From NCBI RefSeq assembly GCF_001484605.1, contig NZ_CP013747.1, positions 4,836,001 through 4,900,000 of the forward strand: a stretch of 64,000 nt of DNA, given 5' to 3'. This DNA is from Pseudarthrobacter sulfonivorans (GTDB lineage: Bacteria; Actinomycetota; Actinomycetes; Actinomycetales; Micrococcaceae). Positions 34,261 through 42,049 of the stretch are shown here, in pieces. The stretch's first letter is position 1. Each line of letters opens with the position of its first letter. The translations under genes were made by a program, and so were the position numbers. The notes below the pieces were generated by a model. That model saw nothing but the letters and a program-made list of their open reading frames with translations. It searched no databases and was not told the DNA's origin.

Positions 34261-36209
34261 GTGGCCTCCTGACGCGGCTGGACGGCCGCGTGGCGCGCGC
34301 CCGGCGAGCCGGTGGAAAGGGCCAGCCTGATCACCATGGTCAGCCCGCCGCCGGGAGTTTCCTGTGCAGTCAGCGTCCCGCCCATGGCCCTGACGAACCC
34401 GTCGGCGACGGCCAGGCCCAGTCCCACTCCGGTGGCCTGGGGCCGGTCGTGGAGCCGCTGGAACGGCTGAAACATCTCAAGCACCTTCCCGGCGGGCACA
34501 CCGGCGCCGTGATCGATGATCCGCAGTTCACCGGACGGATAGCCATCTAGCGTGGCTGCACCCATGCCGTCGGAAGCGCCTGTGATGGTGATCCCCGAAC
34601 CCGGCGCGTATTTGACGGCGTTTTCCACAATGTTCGCGATCACACGGTCCAGCAGCACCGGATCAGCCTCCACGGTCGGCATGTTGGCGGGCAGCTCCAC
34701 CCGGACTGTACCGTCCGGGAGCCCGCGCAGGGCCGGCGCAACAACCTCGCTCCACCGCACGGGTCCCAGCAGCGGCCGGACGGAATCGGCGGTGATCCTT
34801 GACATGTCCAAGAGGTTTCCCACCAGCTGGTCCAGCCGGTCCGTGCATTCGTCAATGGTTTCCAGCAGCTCCCGTTCTTCCGCGGGCGTATAGGTGACGG
34901 TCCGCTGCAGCAAGCCACCGGCGGCGAGCTTGATCCCCGCCAGGGGCGTCCGCAGGTCGTGGGACACCGCCCGCAGGATCGCCGTGCGCATGGAGTTCCC
35001 TTCGGCCAGCCGCAGCACCTCGCGCCGGCTGACGGCCAGCTGGCGGCGTTCGAGCTGGGCTTTCACGTGGACCGCAAACGCACCCAGCAACCGGCTTTCC
35101 ACTGCCGGCACCTCCCGGCCGAACAGCACCAGCCGGGTGTCGTCGTCGACCGGTTCCCCGGTGCTGCCCGGCAGTCCGGTGACGCCATGCTCCCACCCGG
35201 CGGTATCCCCCGCGCCGGCCACGAGCGACCAGATCCTGCCGTCCGCGCCGCGGACTCCGGAGAGTCCCGACGTCGGACCGGAACCTTGCGCGGTGCCCTC
35301 CCGGCTGCTGTACACACCGGCACCGGTGGCACCAAAAACGTCCAAGGCCTCCGCCAGGATCCCGTCCAGAGTGTCCTCCGAACGGGAGGCGCCCAGGGCG
35401 AGGTCGCCCAGCGTCGCCGCCTCCGCCTGCGCGCGGGCAGCCTCCTTGGACCGGCGGGCAGACCCGTCCACCACCCCGGCGACCGCCACTGACACCCCCA
35501 CAAAAACGGCCAGGGACAGGAGGTCCTGGGGATCACTGATCGCCAGGTCCCCCAGGGGCGGCGTGGAAAAGTAGTTCACCAGCACGCTGCTCCACAGCGC
35601 GCCGACCACGGCAGGCCACAACCCGCCCACCAGCGCCACCGCAACGGCGCCTGCAAGCTGGATCAGGACGGCGGTGGCAACGCTGTGGTCGAAGGCTGCG
35701 AGCAGCAGCTGCAGCAGGGCGGGCAGGGCTGCTGCGAGCGCAAAGCCAATGGCAACCCTGGTGCGGCCCAGGTCAGGCCGCCGGCGTGGTGCGTTCCGCT
35801 GGGGCGGGACGCGGGGAACTACCTGGACATCAACGTCGCCCGCACCGCGGACCACCCGGGCTTCCACGGTGCCGCCGGCGAACAACCCTGCCAGCACACC
35901 GGCAAGCGGTCCGCGGCGGGACTGCCCCACAACAATATGGGTGGCACTGGACTTGCGGGCGTAATCGAGCAGGGCCCGGGCCGGATCCGTCGCGGAAACG
36001 GTGTGGTAGGTCCCGCCCAGGTCATTGACCAGCCTCCGCTGCGCCTCCAAAACCTGGGGAGACTCGCCCGCCGTACCCCCCGTGGTGCGGACGTGGACGG
36101 CCACCAGCTCGCCGCCGTCGGTCCTTTCGAGAATCCTGGCGGCGCGCCGGATGAGCAGTTCTGCGTCATCGCTGCCGTTGAGGCCAATGACTATCCGTTC
36201 CCGTGCCAT
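34257..36209 (-). CDS. kdpD: KdpD-like sensor kinase lacking the N-terminal KdpD domain
   Basis: A 650-residue histidine kinase. It begins directly with a universal-stress-protein domain (residues 4-130; ERIVIGLNGSDDAELL, then HIVVGQSRRGPL). Four membrane helices follow at about 150-250, then a GAF-like region, the dimerisation/phospho-acceptor helix RAVSHDLRTPLAGIK near residue 405, and the ATPase boxes NIVENAVKYAP, GAGVPAG and GVGLGLAV. Canonical KdpD is about 850-900 residues, with a roughly 200-residue domain carrying a Walker A motif ahead of the USP domain; that part is missing. The ATG at 36209 has GAGAAT six bases upstream. It is coupled to kdpE. Confidence 0.88.
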   Translation of the reverse strand: MARERIVIGLNGSDDAELLIRRAARILERTDGGELVAVHVRTTGGTAGESPQVLEAQRRLVNDLGGTYHTVSATDPARALLDYARKSSATHIVVGQSRRGPLAGVLAGLFAGGTVEARVVRGAGDVDVQVVPRVPPQRNAPRRRPDLGRTRVAIGFALAAALPALLQLLLAAFDHSVATAVLIQLAGAVAVALVGGLWPAVVGALWSSVLVNYFSTPPLGDLAISDPQDLLSLAVFVGVSVAVAGVVDGSARRSKEAARAQAEAATLGDLALGASRSEDTLDGILAEALDVFGATGAGVYSSREGTAQGSGPTSGLSGVRGADGRIWSLVAGAGDTAGWEHGVTGLPGSTGEPVDDDTRLVLFGREVPAVESRLLGAFAVHVKAQLERRQLAVSRREVLRLAEGNSMRTAILRAVSHDLRTPLAGIKLAAGGLLQRTVTYTPAEERELLETIDECTDRLDQLVGNLLDMSRITADSVRPLLGPVRWSEVVAPALRGLPDGTVRVELPANMPTVEADPVLLDRVIANIVENAVKYAPGSGITITGASDGMGAATLDGYPSGELRIIDHGAGVPAGKVLEMFQPFQRLHDRPQATGVGLGLAVADGFVRAMGGTLTAQETPGGGLTMVIRLALSTGSPGARHAAVQPRQEAT

Positions 36210-36215
36210 GCCGCC

Positions 36216-36221
36216 ATTCTC
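36216..36221 (-). promoter_or_regulatory. Leaderless -10 element of kdpD
   Basis: GAGAAT on the minus strand, six bases, then ATG 36209. The hexamer lacks the first T, so the call is weaker than others. Confidence 0.35.
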
Positions 36222-36284
36222 CCACCCGGATCCCCACGTCCCGTGCGGGCCTTTCCCGGGGTTGGTGGCTTTGGTCATACGGGC

Positions 36285-36301
36285 GTTAAGGATGCGTCAA
36301 G
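36285..36301 (+). promoter_or_regulatory. Candidate KdpE operator (11-bp direct repeat)
   Basis: GTTAAG (36285-36290) and GTCAAG (36296-36301) are repeated with an 11-bp period, the spacing OmpR-type regulators use. They lie about 50 bases upstream of the expected start of the KimA-like transcript. Confidence 0.3.
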
Positions 36302-36339
36302 ATCCGCCCGAGTCCAGCTCCAAGGCGAGTGGGCAGTAC

Positions 36340-36345
36340 TAGATT
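36340..36345 (+). promoter_or_regulatory. Probable -10 element of the KimA-like gene
   Basis: TAGATT lies 42 bases before ATG 36388. No good -35 is visible, consistent with an activator-dependent promoter. Confidence 0.35.
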
Positions 36346-36387
36346 CGGCTGTGCCCGCGGTGCCGTGCCGCAGACTGAAAGGCTTTC

Positions 36388-38361
36388 ATGACCACCATGA
36401 GCAGACCCCCTGCCGATCCCTCGGCACTCCGTGCGACGCGGAAGGAGGCCCTTGGCAGTTGGCTGCTGCATGGATTGGAGGATTCCAAGGGCACCCATCA
36501 GGGGCCGGGCGGGCTCGCGGACGAACAAAAGAAGCATCACTGGTGGCAGGTGATGTGCCTGACCGGCGTGGACTACTTCTCCACGCTGGGCTACCAGCCG
36601 GCCATCGCGGCGCTCGCGGCCGGTGCCCTCTCCCCCTTGGCAACGCTTGTCCTGGTGGCCGTGACTCTGTTCGGCGCCCTCCCCGTCTACCGCCGGGTTG
36701 CCGGCGAGAGCCACCGCGGCGAAGGGTCCATTGCCATGCTGGAGCGGCTGCTCCCCAAGTGGCGGGGCAAGCTCCTGGTGCTGGTGCTGCTGGGTTTCGC
36801 GGCCACCGACTTCATGATCACCATGACGCTGTCCGCCGCCGATGCCACGGCACACCTGATCGAGAATCCGTTTGCACCGGACGCCCTGCACGGGCAGGAG
36901 GTGGCCGTAACGCTGGTCCTGCTTGCCCTGCTCGCTGCCGTTTTCCTGCGCGGGTTCAAGGAGGCCATCGGCGTCGCCGTTGTGCTGGTGATCCTGTACC
37001 TGGGGCTCAACGTGGTGGTCATCGCGAGGTCGCTCGCGGAGGCAGCCGCCCACCCAGTGGCCGTCGGTGACTGGTGGCAGGCTCTTAACACCTCCCACGG
37101 AAATCCGCTGATGGCGGTGGCCATCGCCCTGCTCGTCTTCCCCAAGCTGGCGCTGGGGCTGTCCGGCTTTGAAACTGGTGTGGCGGTGATGCCGCAGGTC
37201 CGCGGCGGCGCGGGCGATACCCAGGAGAACCCGGCCGGGCGGATCCAGGGGACCCGGCGGATGCTGACCACCGCCGCCCTGGTCATGAGTTCCTTCCTCG
37301 TGACCAGCAGCTTCACCACGGTTGTCCTGATCCCCGAGGCTGAGTTCCTGCCGGGCGGCGAAGCCAACGGCAGGGCGCTGGCGTTCCTGGCCCACGAATA
37401 CCTCGGGCCGGGCTTCGGCACGGTCTATGACGTGAGCACCATCGCCATCCTGTGGTTCGCCGGTGCGTCCGCGATGGCCGGCTTGCTGAACCTGGTCCCC
37501 CGGTACCTGCCGCGGTACGGCATGGCCCCTGCATGGGCGAAGGCAGTCCGGCCGCTCGTGCTTGTCTTCACGCTGATCGGGTTCCTGATCACCTGGCTGT
37601 TTGAGGCCGACGTCGATGCCCAGGGCGGGGCGTACGCCACCGGCGTCCTGGTGCTGATGACCTCGGCGGCAGTGGCCGTGACACTCTCGGCCCGCCGGCT
37701 TCAGCAGCGTAAGCGGACCATCGGCTTTGGCATCATCACGGTGCTGTTTGTCTACACAACGGTCGCCAATATCTTTGAACGTCCCGAAGGCATCCGGATT
37801 GCCGGCTTCTTCATCCTGGGGATCATCAGCATCTCGCTGCTCTCGAGGGTGCTGCGGTCCTTCGAACTGCACGCCACGCACGTCCGGCTGGACACCCAGG
37901 CCCTGGAGTTCATGGCGGAGAATCTCAGCGGGCCGATCGGGATCATCGCCCACGAACCGCTTCGCCAGTCGGCGGACGCTTACCGGCAGAAACTGGCGTC
38001 ATCCACGGAGGCCAGCCACTTCCCCTCCGATTACCGGCCCCTGTTCCTGGAAGTCACTGTGGACGATTCCTCGGACTTCGAGACGGCCCTGGAGGTCCGG
38101 GGTGTGGTGCGGCACGGGTTCGCCGTCCTGGAAGTCCATGGACCGGTTGTGCCCAACACCATCGCCTCGGTGCTCCTGCACATCCGGGATGTAACCGGGC
38201 TGATGCCACACGTCTACTTCCGCTGGACCGAAGGCAACCCTGCCGTGAACCTCCTGCGCTTCCTGGTGCTGGGCGAAGGCGAGATCGCTCCCGTGACGCG
38301 CGAGATCCTGCGCGAAGCCGAACCGGATGTCACAAAGCGGCCGTGGGTGCACGTGGGCTGA
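36388..38361 (+). CDS. KimA/APC-superfamily transporter, probable potassium importer
   Basis: A 657-residue permease with about 12 membrane helices at residues 50-490 and a soluble C-terminal domain of about 150 residues. The first helix region [20 protein letters not shown] and the loop [19 protein letters not shown] are typical of the KUP/KimA branch rather than classical amino acid permeases. KimA is a high-affinity K+/H+ symporter in Bacillus. The divergent kdpDE pair supports potassium transport. I cannot exclude amino acid transport, the usual automatic label. The ATG has a GAAAGG site five bases upstream. Confidence 0.72.
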   Translation: MTTMSRPPADPSALRATRKEALGSWLLHGLEDSKGTHQGPGGLADEQKKHHWWQVMCLTGVDYFSTLGYQPAIAALAAGALSPLATLVLVAVTLFGALPVYRRVAGESHRGEGSIAMLERLLPKWRGKLLVLVLLGFAATDFMITMTLSAADATAHLIENPFAPDALHGQEVAVTLVLLALLAAVFLRGFKEAIGVAVVLVILYLGLNVVVIARSLAEAAAHPVAVGDWWQALNTSHGNPLMAVAIALLVFPKLALGLSGFETGVAVMPQVRGGAGDTQENPAGRIQGTRRMLTTAALVMSSFLVTSSFTTVVLIPEAEFLPGGEANGRALAFLAHEYLGPGFGTVYDVSTIAILWFAGASAMAGLLNLVPRYLPRYGMAPAWAKAVRPLVLVFTLIGFLITWLFEADVDAQGGAYATGVLVLMTSAAVAVTLSARRLQQRKRTIGFGIITVLFVYTTVANIFERPEGIRIAGFFILGIISISLLSRVLRSFELHATHVRLDTQALEFMAENLSGPIGIIAHEPLRQSADAYRQKLASSTEASHFPSDYRPLFLEVTVDDSSDFETALEVRGVVRHGFAVLEVHGPVVPNTIASVLLHIRDVTGLMPHVYFRWTEGNPAVNLLRFLVLGEGEIAPVTREILREAEPDVTKRPWVHVG

Positions 38362-38381
38362 CCGTTGACGACGGCGGGACG

Positions 38382-39137
38382 TCACCCACCGAGCTGGTGG
38401 ACGGTGAAGGCCGTCAGGAACCCGACGGACGCGGTCAGTCCCGTGAGGTTGTGGTGCTCTTCGAATGCCTCGGGGATCATGGTGTCGGCGAGCATCGCCA
38501 GGATTCCGCCCGCCGCGATCGCGGTAATGAAGGCGATGACGGCGTCCGGAGCGTTCTCCAGCGCCACGTATCCGAGCAGTGAGGCGAGCCCGCACATCAC
38601 GGCGATGCCGCCCCACACCCCAAAAATGTAGCCGGTACTGCGGCCTGCCTTTTTCATCCCGGCAGTTCCGGAAAGACCCTCGGGAACATTGGAGATGAAC
38701 ACAGCCGCAAGCATGGCCGGACTGACCGATCCCGCGGTGATGAGTCCGACGCCGAGCACTATCGACTCCGGGATCCCGTCGAGGAGGGCGCCGAAGGCGA
38801 TGGCCGTGCCGCTGCCCGGGCTGTCCTGCTCCGACGGTTGCTGGCCGCCTGAGCGTTTGCGGTGTTTGGCGCCGGCCCGGGTCAGGAGCATGTTCGCGCC
38901 GACGTAGACCACGGAGCCGGCCAGGAATCCGGTCACGGTGGGCCACAGGCCCCCACCATCAACCGCCTCAGCGACGAGCTCGAACGCCAGTGCCGAAATC
39001 AGCACGCCCGCCCCAAAGGACATGATCGAGGAGACTAGTTTGGACGGAATGGCCCATTTCCACGACGCGGCGGCCCCCAGCACCAGGGCGGCACCGGCCA
39101 CGGTTCCCCACATCAACGCCTGAAGCCACACCGGCAT
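38382..39137 (-). CDS. ZIP-family metal transporter
   Basis: A 251-residue protein with about eight membrane helices. The metal-site helices are visible: GALLDGIPESIVLGVGL near residue 115 and VFISNVPEGLSGTAGM near residue 145, the ZIP pattern in which the usual His is replaced by Asp/Asn. A His/basic segment (AKHRKRSGG) lies in the long loop after helix 3. ZIP proteins move Zn2+, Fe2+ or Mn2+, mostly inward. I start at ATG 39137 after AAAGGTGG; a longer open frame is unsupported. It converges on the KimA-like gene with a 20-bp gap. Confidence 0.85.
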   Translation of the reverse strand: MPVWLQALMWGTVAGAALVLGAAASWKWAIPSKLVSSIMSFGAGVLISALAFELVAEAVDGGGLWPTVTGFLAGSVVYVGANMLLTRAGAKHRKRSGGQQPSEQDSPGSGTAIAFGALLDGIPESIVLGVGLITAGSVSPAMLAAVFISNVPEGLSGTAGMKKAGRSTGYIFGVWGGIAVMCGLASLLGYVALENAPDAVIAFITAIAAGGILAMLADTMIPEAFEEHHNLTGLTASVGFLTAFTVHQLGG

Positions 39138-39230
39138 GCTGCCACCTTTCGTTCGCCCCGCACATGACTCACCCTGCTGACTGAACGCATAGGCCCTGAA
39201 CCTATCCTCCCTCGGCGTTGCACGCACGGC

Positions 39231-39266
39231 GCCGTGCCTGTCTACTGGGCCGTGCCTGTCTTCTGG
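39231..39266. repeat. 18-bp tandem repeat, two copies
   Basis: GCCGTGCCTGTCTACTGG is followed at once by a copy with one change (A to T). It lies in the 160-bp gap between the divergent ZIP and YciO genes, just upstream of the YciO promoter. Confidence 0.85.
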
Positions 39267-39284
39267 CCAGGGCGGCAATTGTCG

Positions 39285-39290
39285 TAGGCT
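39285..39290 (+). promoter_or_regulatory. -10 element of the yciO-like gene
   Basis: TAGGCT lies seven bases before ATG 39298. The intervening CAGGAGC could also serve as a very close ribosome binding site. Confidence 0.4.
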
Positions 39291-39297
39291 CAGGAGC

Positions 39298-39918
39298 ATG
39301 GCCAGATACTTTGATGTTCATCCCCAGGATCCCCAGCCCCGCGCCATCACGCAGGCCGTGAAGATCGTGCTCGACGGCGGGCTGATCGCCTACCCCACGG
39401 ACTCCTGCTACGCCCTCGGGGCCCAGCTGGGCAACAAGGATGCGCTGGACCGGATCCGGAATATCCGCAAGCTCGACGACAAGCACCACTTCACGCTGGT
39501 GTGCAAGGACTTCGCGCAGCTGGGCCAGTTCGTGAACATCGGCAACGACGTCTTCCGCGCGATCAAAGCCGTCACGCCGGGAAGCTACACGTTTATCCTG
39601 CCTGCCACCAAGGAAGTGCCGCGCCGGCTGCTGCACCCGAAGAAAAAGACCGTGGGCGTGCGCATCCCGGACAACCGCGTGGTCCAGGCGCTGCTGGCCG
39701 AACTCGGCGAGCCCCTCCTCTCCAGCACCCTGCTGCTCCCGGACGAGGAAGACCCGCTGACCCAGGGCTGGGAAATCAAGGAACGGCTTGAACACGAGGT
39801 GGACGCGGTCATCGATTCCGGCGACTGCGGGGCAGAGCCCACCACGGTGATCGACTATTCCAGCGGAGTGGCCGAGGTGGTGCGTCGCGGCACCGGCGAC
39901 CCGTCCCGGTTCGAGTAA
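39298..39918 (+). CDS. YciO/Sua5-family protein (threonylcarbamoyl-AMP synthase-like)
   Basis: A 206-residue YrdC-domain protein. The fold markers are GGLIAYPTDSCYALGAQLGN near residue 28, DDKHHFTLVCKDF near residue 60, PGSYTFILPATKEVPRR near residue 96 and TVGVRIPDNRVVQALL. It lacks the Sua5 C-terminal domain and is closest to YciO. YrdC/Sua5 make threonylcarbamoyl-AMP for tRNA t6A; YciO paralogues are less active, so this may not be the main t6A enzyme. It is a single-gene unit, convergent with the polymerase-domain gene. Confidence 0.85.
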   Translation: MARYFDVHPQDPQPRAITQAVKIVLDGGLIAYPTDSCYALGAQLGNKDALDRIRNIRKLDDKHHFTLVCKDFAQLGQFVNIGNDVFRAIKAVTPGSYTFILPATKEVPRRLLHPKKKTVGVRIPDNRVVQALLAELGEPLLSSTLLLPDEEDPLTQGWEIKERLEHEVDAVIDSGDCGAEPTTVIDYSSGVAEVVRRGTGDPSRFE

Positions 39919-39933
39919 CCGGCTCGAACGGAC

Positions 39934-40956
39934 TCAGTCCTGTTTGCGGGCCCGGCTCGGCTGCACCCGCGGGGGCTCACCGGGCATCTTCGGGTAGTCC
40001 GGCGGGAACGGCAGTTCGCCGAGGCCGGCCTTGAGGTCCCGCTCCCACCAGCCCAACAGCATGTCAATGGTGCCCGGATGCGCCTTCATGTCCGCCCAGG
40101 GATCGCCTTTGGTCCTGAGCCGTTCGGGGACCGTCAGGATGGTGAAGTCCTTGGGATCCGCGCTGCCCAGTTCGTCCCAGCTGATGGGGCACGAGACCGG
40201 CGCATGGGCCAGCGCACGGGGGCTGTACGCGCCGGCGATGGTCCGGTCCCGGTTCGCCTGGTTGAAGTCCAGGAACACCTTCACGCCGCGTTCCTCCTTC
40301 CACCAGGCCGTGGTGACCTTGTCCGGCATCCGCCGCTCCAGCTCGCGGGCCGCAGCGATCACCGCGTGGCGGACGTCCAGGAATTCGTGGTTGGGCTCGA
40401 TGGGAGCGTAGACGTGCAAGCCGCGGTTCCCCGATGTCTTGATGAACGTGTCCAGCCCGGCCTCCGCCAGCACCTCCTTCAGCGCCAGGGCAGCCGGGAC
40501 GGCGTCGTCGAAGTCTGTGCCCGGCTGCGGGTCAAGGTCGATGCGCAGCTGGTCCGGGTTATCGGTGTTCGCTGTATGGGACGGCCACGGGTGGAACACC
40601 ACTGTATTCATCTGCACGGCCCATACGGCCGCGGCGGGTTCGTCCAGGACCAGCATGGGGTGCGAGCGTGCGCTCGGAAACGTCACATTCACTGAGCGGA
40701 TGAAGTCAGGTGTTCCCTTGGGCGGGTTCTTCGAAAAGAACTGGTCCCCCTCGACATTGTCCGAGTACCTCTGCAGCGCCACCGGCCGGTCACCGTTCGC
40801 GGCAATGAACGCCTCCCCCACATCCACCATGTAGCGTGCGAGGTCCAGCTTGGTCAGACCGAGATCCGGCCAGAGCACCCTGCTGGGGCTGGAAACGCGC
40901 ATCTCGCGCTCGCCGTGCGGTCCCGGGACAGTGAGGGTGGTCTGTTCGCTCGCCAT
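39934..40956 (-). CDS. Stand-alone LigD-type polymerase/primase domain (PolDom)
   Basis: A 340-residue archaeo-eukaryotic-primase-type polymerase like the LigD N-terminal PolDom. VLWPDLGLTKLDLARYM near residue 28, the metal-binding IDLDPQPG near residue 137, and KTSGNRGLHVYAP near residue 165 identify it. No ligase or phosphoesterase domain is fused and no ligase or ku gene lies nearby. Such free PolDoms (PrimC-like) act in gap repair and end-joining, often inserting ribonucleotides. The ATG has TAGGTT six bases upstream. Confidence 0.9.
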   Translation of the reverse strand: MASEQTTLTVPGPHGEREMRVSSPSRVLWPDLGLTKLDLARYMVDVGEAFIAANGDRPVALQRYSDNVEGDQFFSKNPPKGTPDFIRSVNVTFPSARSHPMLVLDEPAAAVWAVQMNTVVFHPWPSHTANTDNPDQLRIDLDPQPGTDFDDAVPAALALKEVLAEAGLDTFIKTSGNRGLHVYAPIEPNHEFLDVRHAVIAAARELERRMPDKVTTAWWKEERGVKVFLDFNQANRDRTIAGAYSPRALAHAPVSCPISWDELGSADPKDFTILTVPERLRTKGDPWADMKAHPGTIDMLLGWWERDLKAGLGELPFPPDYPKMPGEPPRVQPSRARKQD

Positions 40957-40962
40957 GGGGAC

Positions 40963-40968
40963 AACCTA
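40963..40968 (-). promoter_or_regulatory. Leaderless -10 element of the PolDom gene
   Basis: TAGGTT on the minus strand, six bases, then ATG 40956. Confidence 0.5.
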
Positions 40969-40973
40969 CCCTG

Positions 40974-40987
40974 CGCCACGCGTGGCG
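40974..40987. promoter_or_regulatory. 14-bp perfect palindrome between divergent promoters
   Basis: CGCCACGCGTGGCG lies in the 79-bp gap between PolDom and the hydrolase gene and covers the PolDom promoter spacer. It is a candidate operator; no regulator is known. Confidence 0.4.
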
Positions 40988-41023
40988 TCAGCACCTCGGC
41001 ACCCAGGGCTGCCGGTGATCCGG

Positions 41024-41029
41024 CATCAT
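41024..41029 (+). promoter_or_regulatory. Leaderless -10 element of the 41036 hydrolase gene
   Basis: CATCAT, six bases, then ATG 41036. The hexamer matches four of six consensus positions. Confidence 0.35.
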
Positions 41030-41035
41030 GGACCT

Positions 41036-41713
41036 ATGGCCGTAGCTGAATCCCCAATCACCTTTCCCGTCGGCGACGTTGAGGTCTCCGGCGTTTACGC
41101 CCGCCCGGACAGCCCCTTCGCCACCCTGGTGCTGGCGCACGGGGCAGGCGCCGGTATGGAGCACCCGTTCATGAGCGGTTTCACCCGTGGACTGAACGAC
41201 GACGGCGTTGCCACGTTGCGCTTCAACTTCCCCTACCGCGAGGCCGGCCGAAAATTCCCGGACCGACCGCCGGCAGCCATCGCCGCCTGGCGCGCCGCCA
41301 TGCATGAAGCAATGCGGCGAGGAACCGAGCACGGTGATACCGGACCGGTGTGGGCTGCCGGCAAATCGTTTGGCGGCCGGATGGCGTCCATGGCAGTTGC
41401 CGAGGGAATGGACAGTGCCGGACTCGTCTACCTCGGCTATCCCCTCCACCCGCCCGGAAAGCCTGAAAAACTCCGCGACGAGCACCTCTACGGGCTCACG
41501 CTCCCCATGTTGTTCCTGCAGGGCACGCGCGACACCTTTGCGACGCCGGATCTGCTGGAGGGTGTGGTCTCCCGGATCGGTCCGTCCGCTGTCCTGGACT
41601 GGATCGCCGGCGGTGACCATTCCTTCGCCGTCGCAGGAAAGAAACGCGACGCTGCAGAGATCGGAGCGTCGCTGGCGCCGAAGGTGGCCAAGTTCATGCG
41701 GAGCCGCGGCTAA
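41036..41713 (+). CDS. Alpha/beta-hydrolase, KANL3/Tex30-like (dienelactone hydrolase-type)
   Basis: A 225-residue small hydrolase. LVLAHGAGAGMEHPFM near residue 28 forms the oxyanion region, GKSFGGRMAS near residue 112 is the nucleophile elbow, FLQGTRDTFATP near residue 165 carries the acidic residue, and GGDHSF near residue 193 the catalytic His. This is the KANL3/Tex30 type of bacterial hydrolase. The substrate is unknown. It diverges from PolDom; the frame is open further upstream but that part overlaps PolDom. Confidence 0.82.
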   Translation: MAVAESPITFPVGDVEVSGVYARPDSPFATLVLAHGAGAGMEHPFMSGFTRGLNDDGVATLRFNFPYREAGRKFPDRPPAAIAAWRAAMHEAMRRGTEHGDTGPVWAAGKSFGGRMASMAVAEGMDSAGLVYLGYPLHPPGKPEKLRDEHLYGLTLPMLFLQGTRDTFATPDLLEGVVSRIGPSAVLDWIAGGDHSFAVAGKKRDAAEIGASLAPKVAKFMRSRG

Positions 41714-41740
41714 CCCATCCGGCCAGCCGTAACGGCCCGG

Positions 41741-41893
41741 TTACGCAGCGTCCTCGTGCCACCAGCCTTCCCAGGCGGTGGAGGTCAGCCGGCCGGTGGG
41801 GAAATCGGTCTTCCCGATCCCGCCATTGTGCGGGCGGCTACCCTCTCCGTGGCCGGCGTCAAAGAGGAAGTTCAGGCTACTCAAAAGCAACAT
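41741..41893 (-). CDS. Possible 50-residue protein
   Basis: An ATG with a GAAGGGA site nine bases upstream opens a 50-codon frame ending in TAA. The peptide starts MLLLSSLNFLFDAG and ends in a Trp- and acid-rich tail (AWEGWWHEDAA). It fills part of the 336-bp gap between the hydrolase and hrpB; a 6-bp inverted repeat GTGGTC/GACCAC (41914-41927) precedes it. I recognise no family, and coding status is uncertain. Confidence 0.4.
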   Translation of the reverse strand: MLLLSSLNFLFDAGHGEGSRPHNGGIGKTDFPTGRLTSTAWEGWWHEDAA

Positions 41894-42049
41894 TATGTGT
41901 GTCCCTTCGTGTGGTGGTCTGGACCACGTTGTCCAAGTAGGAACGAGCCTAACTGCACGATGTTTCAGCGGGTCGACGCAACGTTTCGGGGACGTATCGG
42001 ACATCTCACCTGTGCAACCAGCGAAAGAAAGGCCGCCGGCGGGCCGGCG

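Noticed and set aside
36210..36387. Cyclic di-AMP (ydaO) riboswitch upstream of the KimA-like gene
   Set aside because: I could not see the conserved ydaO signatures; the gap also has to hold two promoters.
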